33,737 bases of DNA from AC-51 sp036265325. GTDB lineage: Bacteria; Actinomycetota; UBA4738; HRBIN12. Position 1 is the stretch's first letter. Every line of letters begins with the position of its first letter. The stretch lies in the NCBI GenBank assembly GCA_036265325.1, contig DATAPH010000033.1, positions 1-33,737 of the forward strand. The letters run 5' to 3'. A model generated the notes under the pieces. That model made no database searches, was not told the origin of the DNA, and was given only the letters and a program-made list of their open reading frames with translations. Below, one piece after another: positions 12,765 through 20,497 of this stretch. The translations under genes were made by a program, and so were the position numbers.

Positions 12765-14015
12765 ATGGCGCCTCGCCGCGCCCTCGCACGCCGCACCCAG
12801 CGGCTCTTCGGCTACTGGCGGTCCGAGACCCGGACGATCCGCCAGGGCCTCGTCGCGCTCGTCCTCAGCACGGCCGCCGGTTTCGTCGCCGGCCTGACCC
12901 TCGCGCACCTCACCGGCACACTCGCCTCGCTTCCCGGTCTGTTGATCCTGATCCCGGCCGCCGTCGGGATGAAGGGCACGATCTTCGGCGCGATCGGCGC
13001 GCGCCTGGGGACCGCAAGCGCCGCCGGGCTGCTCACGATCGACCTGCGCCCGGGCGGCGTGCTGCGCCGCAACGTCGAGGTCGCGATCCTCACCACATTC
13101 TCGTCGTCGCTGTGGCTCGCGGTGCTCGCGCGCGCCGCCGGCGCGATCTCGGGACAACCGTCGATCTCGATCTGGGACTTGCTGACGATCTCGGTGCTCG
13201 GCGGCGCGCTCGGATCGGTGCTGATCCTCGCGATCACGATCGGGCTGTCCGCCGCGTCGACCCGCTTGGGCTGGGACCTCGACTCGGTGTCGACGCCGAT
13301 GGTGACCGCCCTCGGAGACATGACGACCCTCCCCTGCCTGTTCCTCTCGTCGCTGCTGGTGCACAACGCGCACGTCGCGGCCGTCTCGGCCGCTATCGCC
13401 GCCACCGCCGCCCTCGTGTTGACGGTTCGCTCGTACACGGTGCGCGACCCGTACGTACGGCGGATCGTGCTCGAGATGACGGCGACGATCCTGCTCACGC
13501 CGATCCTCGATGTGATGGCCGGGACGCTGCTTCGCGCGAACGAGCTCCGGCTCACGCTCGTCCCCGTCCTGCTGGCCGTGATCCCACCGTTCGTGTCGCA
13601 GGCAGGCGCGCTGGGCGGGATCTTCTCGTCGCGGATCTCATCGAAGCTCCAGCTCGGTGTGATCACGCCGCGCGGCCGACCCGAGACGCCGGCGATCGTC
13701 GACGCGTCGATCGTCATCGGGCAGTCGGTGCTGACGTTCACGCTGATCGGCCTGCTCGCGTGGTTCCTCGGCGACGTGACCGGCCTGACCGGGATGCCGA
13801 CTCTCGGATCCCTCGTCTCCGGCGTGCTCCTCGCGGGCATCCTGGTCACCCCGATGACGATCATCGTCGGCTACTACCTCGCCGTGGTCACCTATCGATT
13901 CGGGCTCGACCCCGACAACCAGGGGGTTCCGATCATCACCAGCGTCATGGACCTCGCCGGCGTGGCGGTGGTCCTCCTCGTCATGACATCATCAGGAGTG
14001 CTGCCGCATGGCTGA
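12765..14015 (+). CDS. MgtE/SLC41-type divalent cation permease (COG1824-like)
   Basis: A 416-residue membrane protein with about ten hydrophobic segments arranged as two MgtE-type integral-membrane repeats. Each repeat has a LILIPAAVGMKGTIFGAIGARLG-like or IPPFVSQAGALGGIFSSRISSKL-like turn; SVSTPMVTALGDMTTLPCLF and GVPIITSVMDLAGVAVVLL mark the matching halves and carry the conserved acidic residues that line the SLC41/MgtE pore. The cytoplasmic N and CBS domains of bacterial MgtE are absent, as in the archaeal-style COG1824 permeases. AAGGAG is 5 nt before the ATG at 12765. The following gene starts before this one stops (8-bp overlap). Mg2+ or a similar divalent ion is likely; direction of transport is open. 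Confidence 0.8.
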   Translation: MAPRRALARRTQRLFGYWRSETRTIRQGLVALVLSTAAGFVAGLTLAHLTGTLASLPGLLILIPAAVGMKGTIFGAIGARLGTASAAGLLTIDLRPGGVLRRNVEVAILTTFSSSLWLAVLARAAGAISGQPSISIWDLLTISVLGGALGSVLILAITIGLSAASTRLGWDLDSVSTPMVTALGDMTTLPCLFLSSLLVHNAHVAAVSAAIAATAALVLTVRSYTVRDPYVRRIVLEMTATILLTPILDVMAGTLLRANELRLTLVPVLLAVIPPFVSQAGALGGIFSSRISSKLQLGVITPRGRPETPAIVDASIVIGQSVLTFTLIGLLAWFLGDVTGLTGMPTLGSLVSGVLLAGILVTPMTIIVGYYLAVVTYRFGLDPDNQGVPIITSVMDLAGVAVVLLVMTSSGVLPHG

Positions 14016-15204
14016 CCAACCTCCACATACCGTCAAAGACCTGCTCGTCGAGCTGAAAGATGCCTCCGAGCTCACGGTCGATCTGGCGTACGCGGCCGTC
14101 TTCTTCAACGACGACAAGATCGCCGACGAGGTGATCAGACTCGACGGGCGGTCGGGCGATCTGCTCCGGCGGCTCCGGACGATGGCGATGCTCGCGGCCC
14201 GGAGCCCCGAGGACGCCGAAGGGATGGCCGGGGTGCTGTGGATCGCCGACGCGATCCAACGGATCTGTGCCGCGGCGTCGGACGTGGCCAGGGTGGTCGC
14301 CGCTCGGCTCGGCATCCCGGACACGTTGCGACCCGATCTCCGCCACGCCGACGAGATGACGGCTCGGGTGCGGGTCCGAGACGAGGCGCCCGCATCGGGG
14401 CAGACGCTCGCCGAGCTGTCGCTCCCGACCGAGACCGGGATGTGGGTGATCGCGATCCGCTCGGACCTGCGCTGGGAGTTCGACCCCGGGCCCAACGATA
14501 CGATCGACCCGGGCGACGTGTTGTTGATCCGAGGACCGGAAGAAGGCGTGAACCTCGTGCGGAAGCTCGCCGGGGCGCCCGAGATGCCCGAGATCCCCGA
14601 GAGCGAGGCGCCGGCGCTGTCCGAACTCGATCGGGCGGTCGACATCCTGGTGGAGATGAAGGACCTGAGCGAGGCCGCGGTCGGCTTGGCCTACTCGTCG
14701 ATCTTGTTCAACAACCGTGCGCTCGCTGCCGAGGTCGGCGTGCTCGAGGGCAGATCCGACCAGCTCGAGGACGAACTCGAGAGCTGGGTCCTGCGCGCTG
14801 CGCCGGAGGCGCGGAACGTCGACGAGCTCCGCGGGCTCATCCGCCTGGGCTCGGCCTCCGAGTCGATCTGCGACGCCGCGCGCGACATGACGTGGTACGT
14901 GGAGCAGGGCGAGCCGCTCCACCCGGTCGTGCAGATGGCGCTGGAGGAGACGGAGGAGACAAGCGCCGAGACGATCGTGCAGCCGGGTTCTCCGGCCGAC
15001 GGGAAGTCGCTTCGGGACCTGCGCTTCGAGACCGAGACAGGGATGTTCGTCCTGGCGATCCAGCGTGGCGCGCGGTGGGTCTACCGGCCTCGCGGCGTGT
15101 TCACGCTGCTGGCCGGTGACCGGCTGATCTCGGTCGGGCCCGACGAGGGCGAGGACGAGCTGATCGAGCTCTGCGGCGAACAGCCCGAGCCCGAAAGCGA
15201 CTGA
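14008..15204 (+). CDS. Duplicated PhoU/TrkA-C domain protein (COG3273-like), permease regulator
   Basis: A 398-residue soluble protein built of two homologous halves, each a PhoU-like helical part followed by a TrkA-C (RCK_C) domain. Half 1 has VKDLLVELKDASELTVDLAY with FFNDDKIADEV, then LPTETGMWVIAIRSDLRW and LLIRGPEEG. Half 2 has AVDILVEMKDLSEAAVGLAY with LFNNRALAAEV, then FETETGMFVLAIQRGARW and ISVGPDEG. TrkA-C domains bind small ligands such as cyclic di-AMP or ions in several transporters. Its ATG lies inside the end of the permease gene, so the pair is translationally coupled and it is probably the cytoplasmic gating or sensing subunit. The known archaeal pairing of COG1824 and COG3273 supports this. 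Confidence 0.85.
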   Translation: MADQPPHTVKDLLVELKDASELTVDLAYAAVFFNDDKIADEVIRLDGRSGDLLRRLRTMAMLAARSPEDAEGMAGVLWIADAIQRICAAASDVARVVAARLGIPDTLRPDLRHADEMTARVRVRDEAPASGQTLAELSLPTETGMWVIAIRSDLRWEFDPGPNDTIDPGDVLLIRGPEEGVNLVRKLAGAPEMPEIPESEAPALSELDRAVDILVEMKDLSEAAVGLAYSSILFNNRALAAEVGVLEGRSDQLEDELESWVLRAAPEARNVDELRGLIRLGSASESICDAARDMTWYVEQGEPLHPVVQMALEETEETSAETIVQPGSPADGKSLRDLRFETETGMFVLAIQRGARWVYRPRGVFTLLAGDRLISVGPDEGEDELIELCGEQPEPESD

Positions 15205-15232
15205 CCGCCGCCGAACCGCTCGGATCCTCGAG

Positions 15233-15853
15233 GTGCACGACGAGAAGCGAGCCGCCCGCCGTTGGTTCGACCGACGGGCCGGCGCCTACGAGGACGGTTT
15301 CACGGCGCGATGGCGGGATCCGATCCAGAAGGGTTCGTTCGAAGCGCTCGAACTCAAGCCGGGCGATCGGCTTCTGGACGTCGGCTGCGGGACCGGAGCC
15401 GCGTCACGCCGCGCGGCCGCCGTCGCCGGATCGGTCGTGGGGGCCGACCTCTCCTCCGAGATGCTCAAGGAAGCACGGCAACTGGCTCGCGGCATCGACA
15501 ACGTCACGTTCGTGCAGGCGGACGCGGAGGCGCTGCCATTGGAGGATGCGTCGTTCACCGCGATCCTGTGCACGAACTCGTTCCATCACTATCCGAACCC
15601 TGCGGCCGCGATCGGCGAGATGGCGCGGGTCCTCGTACCGGGTGGCCGGCTCCTCGTCGGCGACCCGTGCGCCGATGTATGCACCGTGCGCGTCGCCGAC
15701 CTTTTCCTCAAACGGATGGAACGCGGACACATCCGGCTGTACCGCTCCCACGAGATGGCGGCATTCATCTATGGAGCCGGACTCACGGGCATCCGCGTGC
15801 GACGGCTGTTCGACGGCGCGATGACGATCTACGCAGGGACGAAAGCCGGCTAG
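15233..15853 (+). CDS. Class I SAM-dependent methyltransferase (UbiE-like)
   Basis: A 206-residue methyltransferase. Motif I is LLDVGCGTGAASR at about 47-59, motif post-I VVGADLSSEML, motif II FVQADAEALPLED, motif III ARVLVPGGRLLVGDP near 125-140. The N-terminal ARRWFDRRAGAYEDGF resembles the YaeB/UbiE-type opening. The acceptor substrate is unknown. The GTG start has only a weak ribosome site; no better start is seen. The TAG stop and the stop of the convergent ispH share CTAG, a 4-bp overlap. It is 28 nt behind the PhoU/TrkA-C gene and may be transcribed with it, but no functional link is evident. Confidence 0.82.
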   Translation: MHDEKRAARRWFDRRAGAYEDGFTARWRDPIQKGSFEALELKPGDRLLDVGCGTGAASRRAAAVAGSVVGADLSSEMLKEARQLARGIDNVTFVQADAEALPLEDASFTAILCTNSFHHYPNPAAAIGEMARVLVPGGRLLVGDPCADVCTVRVADLFLKRMERGHIRLYRSHEMAAFIYGAGLTGIRVRRLFDGAMTIYAGTKAG

Positions 15854-16833
15854 GCCGGCGCGGGACGAACGCCTGCAGGCAGACTGAACCGAACACCCTC
15901 CTCGACGACGGAAACCTGCTCGACATCGTCGAACCCCCGTGCTGCGAGCCACTCGAGCATCCGTTCGACGAGATGCTCCGGCGCGCTGGCGCCGCTCGTG
16001 AGCCCGACCACCGACGCCCCGTCGAGCCATGCAGCGTCGACCTCTGTCTGGTCGTCGACGAGGTACGCCGGCTTGCCACGCTCACGCGCGACCTCGGCCA
16101 AGCGGTTGGAGTTCGAAGAGTTCTTCGAGCCGATCACGAGCAGCACGTCGACGCGCGGCACCAACTCCTTCACCGCGTCCTGCCGGTTCTGGGTCGCGTA
16201 ACAGATGTCCTCGCGCGGCGGCCCTTCCAGGCGCGGATACCGCTCTTGCAGCACACGGACGATGGCGAGGGTCTCGTCGACCGACAGCGTCGTCTGCGTG
16301 AGGTAAGCCAGCGGCCCGTCGGGAAGCACGACCGATCGGGCATCCTCAAGGTCTTGGACGAGAACGGTTCGCTCCGGGGCCTGGCCGCTCGTGCCTTCCA
16401 CCTCTTCGTGGCCGGCATGGCCGATGAGCACGATCGTCCGCTCCGTGTCGGCGAAGCGACGGGCCTCGACGTGGACCTTCGTCACCAGCGGACACGTGGC
16501 GTCGATCAGGTCGAGGCCGCGCGTCCGCGCTTCGTCGAAGACGCGAGGCGGAGACCCGTGCGCCGATAGCACCGTGACGGCGCCCTCCGGCACTTCGTCT
16601 ACCTCGTCGACGAAGATCGCGCCCTGCGCCTCGAGGTCGCGAACGACGTGGAGGTTGTGGACGATCTGCTTGCGCACATACACCGGTGCGCCGTGCTTGG
16701 CGAGCGCGCGCTCGACCGCTTCGACGGCTCGCTCGACGCCCGCGCAATAGCCGCGCGGGGCCGCGAGAAGCACTCGACCAGCGGTTCCGGACACGACGAC
16801 ATGGTGGCAGCCAGGGAAGTGACCTGAGGTCAT
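15850..16833 (-). CDS. ispH: 4-hydroxy-3-methylbut-2-enyl diphosphate reductase
   Basis: A 327-residue iron-sulfur enzyme for the last step of the MEP isoprenoid pathway, reducing HMBPP to IPP and DMAPP. The three cluster cysteines are Cys30 (APRGYCAGVERAV), Cys114 (DATCPLVTKVH) and Cys211 (EDICYATQNRQ). The proton-donor region GHAGHEEVEGTSGQ holds the conserved glutamate (Glu144), and VIGSKNSSNSNRL with LTSGASAPEHLV are the substrate-binding loops. The frame is open upstream into the leader of the transglycosylase, but homology begins just after ATG 16833; a GTG at 16794 (VSGTAGRVLLAAPRGYC) is an alternative start and nearer to typical N-termini. Neither has a good SD. Confidence 0.93.
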   Translation of the reverse strand: MTSGHFPGCHHVVVSGTAGRVLLAAPRGYCAGVERAVEAVERALAKHGAPVYVRKQIVHNLHVVRDLEAQGAIFVDEVDEVPEGAVTVLSAHGSPPRVFDEARTRGLDLIDATCPLVTKVHVEARRFADTERTIVLIGHAGHEEVEGTSGQAPERTVLVQDLEDARSVVLPDGPLAYLTQTTLSVDETLAIVRVLQERYPRLEGPPREDICYATQNRQDAVKELVPRVDVLLVIGSKNSSNSNRLAEVARERGKPAYLVDDQTEVDAAWLDGASVVGLTSGASAPEHLVERMLEWLAARGFDDVEQVSVVEEGVRFSLPAGVRPAPA

Positions 16834-17037
16834 ACGTCCATTGCCGATGTCGGAGGGCCTGGGTAGGGTGATTCCACCTTCCGACGGACGCCTCCCCGTC
16901 CGACTCCCCTTCCCGGCACGTCTCGTGCCTTCCCACCTTCCCAGGGTGGGTGGCGCACGCCTGCGTGCCGTGCTGGGTGGTCGGGGCGGTTCCGATCGGA
17001 AGGCTCGGTCACACGTTGGACGACGCACCAGGAGGTG
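16834..17037. other. Divergent intergenic region with a structured leader of stacked inverted repeats
   Basis: Between ispH and the transglycosylase there is a 314-nt gap. Three small hairpins follow one another: CGGACG/CGTCCG (16885-16902), GGCACG/CGTGCC with a 3-nt loop (16915-16929), and CCCACC/GGTGGG (16932-16950). A perfect 12-bp palindrome TTCCGATCGGAA is at 16990-17001. A fifth, CGGCGAA/TTCGCCG with a 3-nt loop, is at 17077-17093, inside the small leader ORF. The density suggests a folded 5' leader or regulatory RNA for the transglycosylase. I do not see a known riboswitch consensus. Confidence 0.4.
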
Positions 17038-17142
17038 ATGCACCACCCGCGACCGACCGCGGAAGAGGCCCCGACACGGCGAACCGTTCGCCGCGACGAG
17101 GCATCTGGACGCAGCAGCCTGCTCCGTCCGCCGTGGGGGTGA
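17038..17142 (+). CDS. Possible 34-aa leader ORF upstream of the transglycosylase-like gene
   Basis: The ATG at 17038 is embedded in AGGAGGTGATG, an essentially perfect match to the 16S anti-SD, though with very tight spacing. It encodes 34 residues, MHHPRPTAEEAP onward, rich in Arg, Pro and Ser, and its TGA (17140-17142) ends 5 nt before the ATG of the secreted protein, in another frame. Terminating ribosomes could restart there, or their passage could refold the CGGCGAA/TTCGCCG hairpin inside this ORF. There is no family match. It may be a regulatory leader peptide, or only a strong SD by chance. Confidence 0.35.
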   Translation: MHHPRPTAEEAPTRRTVRRDEASGRSSLLRPPWG

Positions 17143-17147
17143 ACCAT

Positions 17148-17579
17148 ATGACGACAGCGATCCGGCTCCGTCGCGTGCTCATCGCGACGCTGATCGTGAC
17201 CGCGATCATGACCGTGTTCCCGGCCTCGCAGAGCATGGCGGCGACGGGGACCCTGACCAAGATCCCCGCCAAGGTCTGCGATATCAACTGGCGGCGGGAC
17301 ACGAGGCACGTCAAGGGACTCATCCGCTGCGCGGCGCGGCACTTCGGTGTGAGCGTCGACAAGGCGGAGATGATCGCGTTCCGCGAGTCCCGCTTCCACG
17401 CGCGTGCATACAACAGCTGGAGCTGCGCCAAAGGCATCTACCAGCACCTGTGCCGATACTGGCCGACCCGCGCCCGCGAATACGGGTTCAACGACTGGTC
17501 TGCCTTCAACGCCCGAGCCAACATCTTCGTGACGATGCGGATGGTGCGGCGCTTCGGGTGGCAGCCCTGGGGCGGCTGA
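17148..17579 (+). CDS. Secreted lytic transglycosylase/lysozyme-like protein
   Basis: A 143-residue protein with a Sec signal peptide: basic MTTAIRLRRV, hydrophobic core to about residue 25, likely cleavage after ASQSMA. The mature part of about 110 residues resembles the SLT/goose-lysozyme fold. The probable catalytic Glu80 is in AFRESRFHARAYN, followed by CAKGIYQH in place of the usual GLMQ motif, and SAFNARANIFVTMRMVRRFGWQPWGG at the end, which corresponds to the N-A-N-I helix. Four cysteines (44, 61, 93, 102) could form two disulfides outside the cell. It would cleave peptidoglycan glycan strands. A GGGGGTGA ribosome site lies 6 nt before the ATG. The long structured leader implies regulation at RNA level. 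Confidence 0.78.
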   Translation: MTTAIRLRRVLIATLIVTAIMTVFPASQSMAATGTLTKIPAKVCDINWRRDTRHVKGLIRCAARHFGVSVDKAEMIAFRESRFHARAYNSWSCAKGIYQHLCRYWPTRAREYGFNDWSAFNARANIFVTMRMVRRFGWQPWGG

Positions 17580-17586
17580 GACTCGA

Positions 17587-17913
17587 CTACCCCACCGGAC
17601 CGCCCGGGCGGCGCTGCATCCGCAGCGCCTCCCGGGCGTCCGACATCTGTGCGACCACCGCCGCCCCGGGCATCTCGTGATCCGCGACGATCCGCATGCC
17701 CGGGAACCGCTCGGCGACCATCGCCACGAGCTCCTCGAACGGACCGACGACGACCATCGCGTGCGGTCGTTCGACGTCGATCTGGTCCAGCGCGCTCCGG
17801 AGGTCCGTGGCCCCGGCGGTCAGCTCCCACTCGGCTGCGACCACCGCCTGTTTCAGCGCCACCAGCTGTTCGCGGTCCGGCGCCACGCACATCACCGTCA
17901 CGGCTCGGCACAT
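17587..17913 (-). CDS. Degenerate receiver-like protein, unknown
   Basis: A 108-residue protein whose alternating strand/helix pattern fits a CheY-like receiver fold: AVTVMCVAPDREQL, then ERPHAMVVVGPFEELVAMVAE, then GMRIVADHEMPGAAVVAQM. The hallmarks are missing: the acidic pair after strand 1 is replaced by APD, the phospho-acceptor Asp in strand 3 by VG, and no Lys follows strand 5. It therefore cannot be phosphorylated in the usual way. The ATG at 17913 is 2 nt after the corA stop, so it is probably made from the corA mRNA. It could be a pseudo-receiver partner of CorA or an unrelated Rossmann-like protein. Confidence 0.6.
   Translation of the reverse strand: MCRAVTVMCVAPDREQLVALKQAVVAAEWELTAGATDLRSALDQIDVERPHAMVVVGPFEELVAMVAERFPGMRIVADHEMPGAAVVAQMSDAREALRMQRRPGGPVG
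17610..17629. terminator. Perfect 8-bp hairpin near the convergent gene ends, possible bidirectional terminator
   Basis: Arms GGCGCTGC and GCAGCGCC enclose the loop ATCC, preceded by the palindrome CCGCCCGGGCGG at 17600-17611. The hairpin lies 30 nt past the transglycosylase stop and within the last codons of the convergent receiver-like gene. No U-run is present. Confidence 0.35.
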
Positions 17914-17915
17914 GG

Positions 17916-18890
17916 CTAGAGCCAGTCCTTCTTCTTGAACATCATGTAGAGCGCGAACGCCGAGCCGCCCATCACGAGCAACGCGCCGGCGTAGCCGTAG
18001 CGCCAGCCGAGCTCGGGCATGTTGCGGAAATTCATCCCGTAGATCCCCGCGATCAGCGTCGGCACCAACAGGATCCCCGCCCACGCCGTGAGCTTCTTCA
18101 TGACCACGTTGAGGTGGTTCGCGACCTGTGCCACCCGGAGCTCGAGCAGCGACGTGAGGACGTCGCGGATGTTGTCCGCGAGCTCCGAAACCCGGATCGC
18201 GTGCTCGGTCACGTCGCGGAAGTACGGCAGCAGCGGCTCCTTGACCAGGTCCGGTTGTTCCTGCAACAGGTCGAGGCCCTGGCGCATCGGCGAGGCGAAG
18301 CGCCGGAGCTTCACCACGTCGCGTTTAACCACGAAGATCCGCTCCTGGATCTGCTCGCCGTCGACCGACGGGTCGTCCTCGAACACGAGGTCCTCGAGAT
18401 CGTCGGCGCGGTCCTCCAGCTTCTCCACGATCGTCAGGTACCCGTCGACGACCTCGTCGAACAGGACATAGATCGCGAACGCGCCGGGGTCGCTCTTGAG
18501 CAGCTCGGGCTGCCGTTCCCACCGCTTCACGACCTCCTCGATGGGATACGGACTGGGGCCGTAGCGAAGCGTTCCCATGAACCGGCTGCCGACCACGACG
18601 TGGAGCTCGTGCTCGACCAGCGCCTTCTTGAGCGTCAGGGGCCGGAGCGTGATGAAGGCGTAGTGCTCGAACAGCTCGACGCGAGGTCGCTGTCGTCGGT
18701 GGCCGATGTCCTCGAGCGTGAGCGGGTGCAGATTGAACGCGTGGCCGAGCGCCGCGATGTCGTCCTCGGTCGGCTCGGACGCGTCGAACCAGACGAACGC
18801 ATCGTCGTGCTCGAGGCACTCCGCGATCGCCGACGGCTCGATCGTGCCCTTGTCGGCGACCCCATCCCGGAAGACGCGGACCGTGATCAT
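17916..18890 (-). CDS. corA: CorA-family magnesium/divalent cation transporter
   Basis: A 324-residue CorA protein. The acidic cytoplasmic funnel covers about 1-260 (DAFVWFDASEPTEDDI, LHPLTLEDIGHRRQRP, RDVTEHAIRVSELADNIRDVL). The first membrane helix with the GMN selectivity motif follows (LIAGIYGMNF, GMN at 285-287), then a short loop NMPELGWRYGY and the second helix, ending in KKKDWL, the basic tail. CorA forms pentamers in the cytoplasmic membrane and imports Mg2+ (also Co2+ and Ni2+). The frame extends upstream through other genes, but ATG 18890 starts the conserved domain and has a TACGCT -10 box 8 nt before it. It is followed 2 nt later by the receiver-like gene. Confidence 0.92.
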   Translation of the reverse strand: MITVRVFRDGVADKGTIEPSAIAECLEHDDAFVWFDASEPTEDDIAALGHAFNLHPLTLEDIGHRRQRPRVELFEHYAFITLRPLTLKKALVEHELHVVVGSRFMGTLRYGPSPYPIEEVVKRWERQPELLKSDPGAFAIYVLFDEVVDGYLTIVEKLEDRADDLEDLVFEDDPSVDGEQIQERIFVVKRDVVKLRRFASPMRQGLDLLQEQPDLVKEPLLPYFRDVTEHAIRVSELADNIRDVLTSLLELRVAQVANHLNVVMKKLTAWAGILLVPTLIAGIYGMNFRNMPELGWRYGYAGALLVMGGSAFALYMMFKKKDWL

Positions 18891-18898
18891 CGAGGCCG

Positions 18899-18904
18899 AG
18901 CGTA
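18899..18904 (-). promoter_or_regulatory. -10 box (TACGCT) of a leaderless promoter for corA
   Basis: Reads TACGCT on the minus strand and ends 8 nt before the ATG at 18890. No SD is present in the gap. The upstream ppx gene ends at 18935, so corA has its own promoter rather than depending on read-through only. Confidence 0.45.
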
Positions 18905-18934
18905 CCCCGGGCGAGGTCGGCGACGGCGCAGCGG

Positions 18935-20497
18935 TTACGAGGCCGTGCCGGCCTCGGCGTAGGCCAAGCGGATCGGCGAGCCGAGCGTCCGGGCGAGCAA
19001 TGCCGCCTGCTCGTTGGCGTCGGCGACCGCGTGCACCGGGTTGCCGCCCTCGATCCGAACGACGACGTCCTCGCCCGAGGTGTCGACCCGGATCGACGTC
19101 ACGTCGTCGGAGCCCCCGCGCGCCAGCGCGTGCGCCACCCGCAGCAGCCCGACCAGAATGCGACAGGCTTCGCGTTCGGACGGCAGCAACGCCGCGTACG
19201 GCGGGTAGCTCGAGCGCGGCGCCGAGCCGCGCTGGAACCGAACGAGACAGGCGAGCAGCGCGACCTCGTCTGGCGAGAATCCGCGCAGGCCCGCGTGCTC
19301 GACGATGTACGCGCCGTGCTTGTGGTGCTTGTCGACCGAGATCCGCGTGCCGACGTCGTGCAAGCGCGCGGCCGCGCCCAGCAGCTCGCGCTCCTCTGCG
19401 CCGAGATCGTGGATCGGGCGCGTCTCGTCGAAGAGTGTCTCGGCGTGGCGGCGAACCGTCGCCGAGTGCCGACCGTCCAGGTGCCACCGGCCGGCGAGCC
19501 GGTCAACGGCGGCGTGGCGAAGCGCGCCGGGGTCCGTCGGGATCGGGGCGCGCAACGCGCGCAGGACGACACCTTCGCGAAGACCCCATTCGCTGTGGAT
19601 CGCCCCGGTCGCGCCGAACGCAGCGAGTGCCGCGGTGAGCACCACGCCGCCGGTCGGGAGCAGATCGGCGCGCCGTTCGTCGATGCCGGGCAGGGAAAGG
19701 CGCTCCTCCGAGGTCGAGGTGCCGAGCGCGCGGGCGACGTCGCCAAGCGCGGGCGTGGTGACCCGGAACTGGTTGAGCGAGGTGGGCGGCTCCGACCACC
19801 GGCGCGCGGCCAGCAGGCGGCACACCGCCCCGGCGGTCCCGCCCGCGATCACGCACGGCAGGTCCGGCGGCGCGCCGCTCGCCTCGACGGCGGGCATCAG
19901 CAGCTCGGCGACGAGCGCCTTCAGCTCTTTGCGCTCGGAGCGCGTCATCGGGTCGCCGGCGATCATCGTGCTCCACAGCCGCGCGGCGCCGAGCGGGAAC
20001 GAATCGGTCCACCGGATCTCGCCGTCGTCGACGAGGGCGATCTCGAGGCTCCCGCCACCGAGGTCGAACGCGAGCCACGGTCCCGGTGGCAGCGCCACGC
20101 TCGCGCGGATCCCCGTCACGGTGCAGCGCGCCTCCTCGTCGCCGGCGAGCACCTCGATCGCCACCCCGAGCGCGCCGCGCAGCGCCTTCGAGATCCACGG
20201 GAGGTTCGCCGCGTCACGGAACGCGGCGGTGGCAACGGGCAGCAGGCGCTCGGCACCCGACCGCTCGGCCACGTCGCGGAAGCGAGACACGATCTCGAGC
20301 GCGCGATCGAGCATGTCTTCGGGCACGCGTCCGGTGGCCGCCACGTCCGCGCCGAGGTTCAAGATCACGCGATCGCGCAAGACGTGGGTGAGGGTCCCGT
20401 CGGCCTCCGCGTCGGTCACCAAGAGTTGGAACGACGTGCTGCCAAGGTCGAGCACCGCGCAGCGCGTGGGCGCCGCCTCGGCGCGTGCCGCGCTCAC
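18935..20497 (-). CDS. ppx: Exopolyphosphatase/guanosine pentaphosphatase (Ppx/GppA) with HD domain
   Basis: A 520-residue protein of the ASKHA fold plus a C-terminal HD-like domain, the long Ppx architecture. The phosphate-1 loop is AVLDLGSTSFQLLV (residues 14-27), the phosphate-2 loop LAFDLGGGSLEIAL near 150, and the later IAGGTAGAVCRLL region corresponds to the nucleotide/phosphate site. The HD part is marked by AARLHDVGTRISVDKHHKH and ends in an RVDTSGEDVVVRIEGG strand segment. It removes terminal phosphate from polyphosphate or from pppGpp. The GTG at 20497 overlaps the stop of the CHAD gene as GTGA; an ATG at 20533 is an upstream alternative. Pairing with CHAD, a polyphosphate-binding domain, favours polyphosphate as substrate. 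Confidence 0.88.
   Translation of the reverse strand: MSAARAEAAPTRCAVLDLGSTSFQLLVTDAEADGTLTHVLRDRVILNLGADVAATGRVPEDMLDRALEIVSRFRDVAERSGAERLLPVATAAFRDAANLPWISKALRGALGVAIEVLAGDEEARCTVTGIRASVALPPGPWLAFDLGGGSLEIALVDDGEIRWTDSFPLGAARLWSTMIAGDPMTRSERKELKALVAELLMPAVEASGAPPDLPCVIAGGTAGAVCRLLAARRWSEPPTSLNQFRVTTPALGDVARALGTSTSEERLSLPGIDERRADLLPTGGVVLTAALAAFGATGAIHSEWGLREGVVLRALRAPIPTDPGALRHAAVDRLAGRWHLDGRHSATVRRHAETLFDETRPIHDLGAEERELLGAAARLHDVGTRISVDKHHKHGAYIVEHAGLRGFSPDEVALLACLVRFQRGSAPRSSYPPYAALLPSEREACRILVGLLRVAHALARGGSDDVTSIRVDTSGEDVVVRIEGGNPVHAVADANEQAALLARTLGSPIRLAYAEAGTAS

Noticed and set aside
12751..12897. A 48-aa ORF overlapping the start of the MgtE-like permease, with GGAGG 7 nt before its ATG, as a Mg2+-sensing leader peptide
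   Set aside because: It overlaps the permease in another frame and its Ser/Arg/Pro/Ala content is what a frame-shifted GC-rich gene gives. The permease ATG has its own AAGGAG, and there is no independent support.
17135..17144. GGTGAACC before the hydrolase as a PHO-box half
   Set aside because: It is a single unit with no tandem partner and it coincides with the ribosome-binding site.
16860..17147. Cyclic di-AMP (ydaO-type) riboswitch before the hydrolase
   Set aside because: GGGGGTGAACC near 17135 resembles one ydaO segment and the gene type fits, but the conserved CCGTCAGCTAACC-like segment and the other core blocks are not present. The GGGGGTGA is better explained as the ribosome site.
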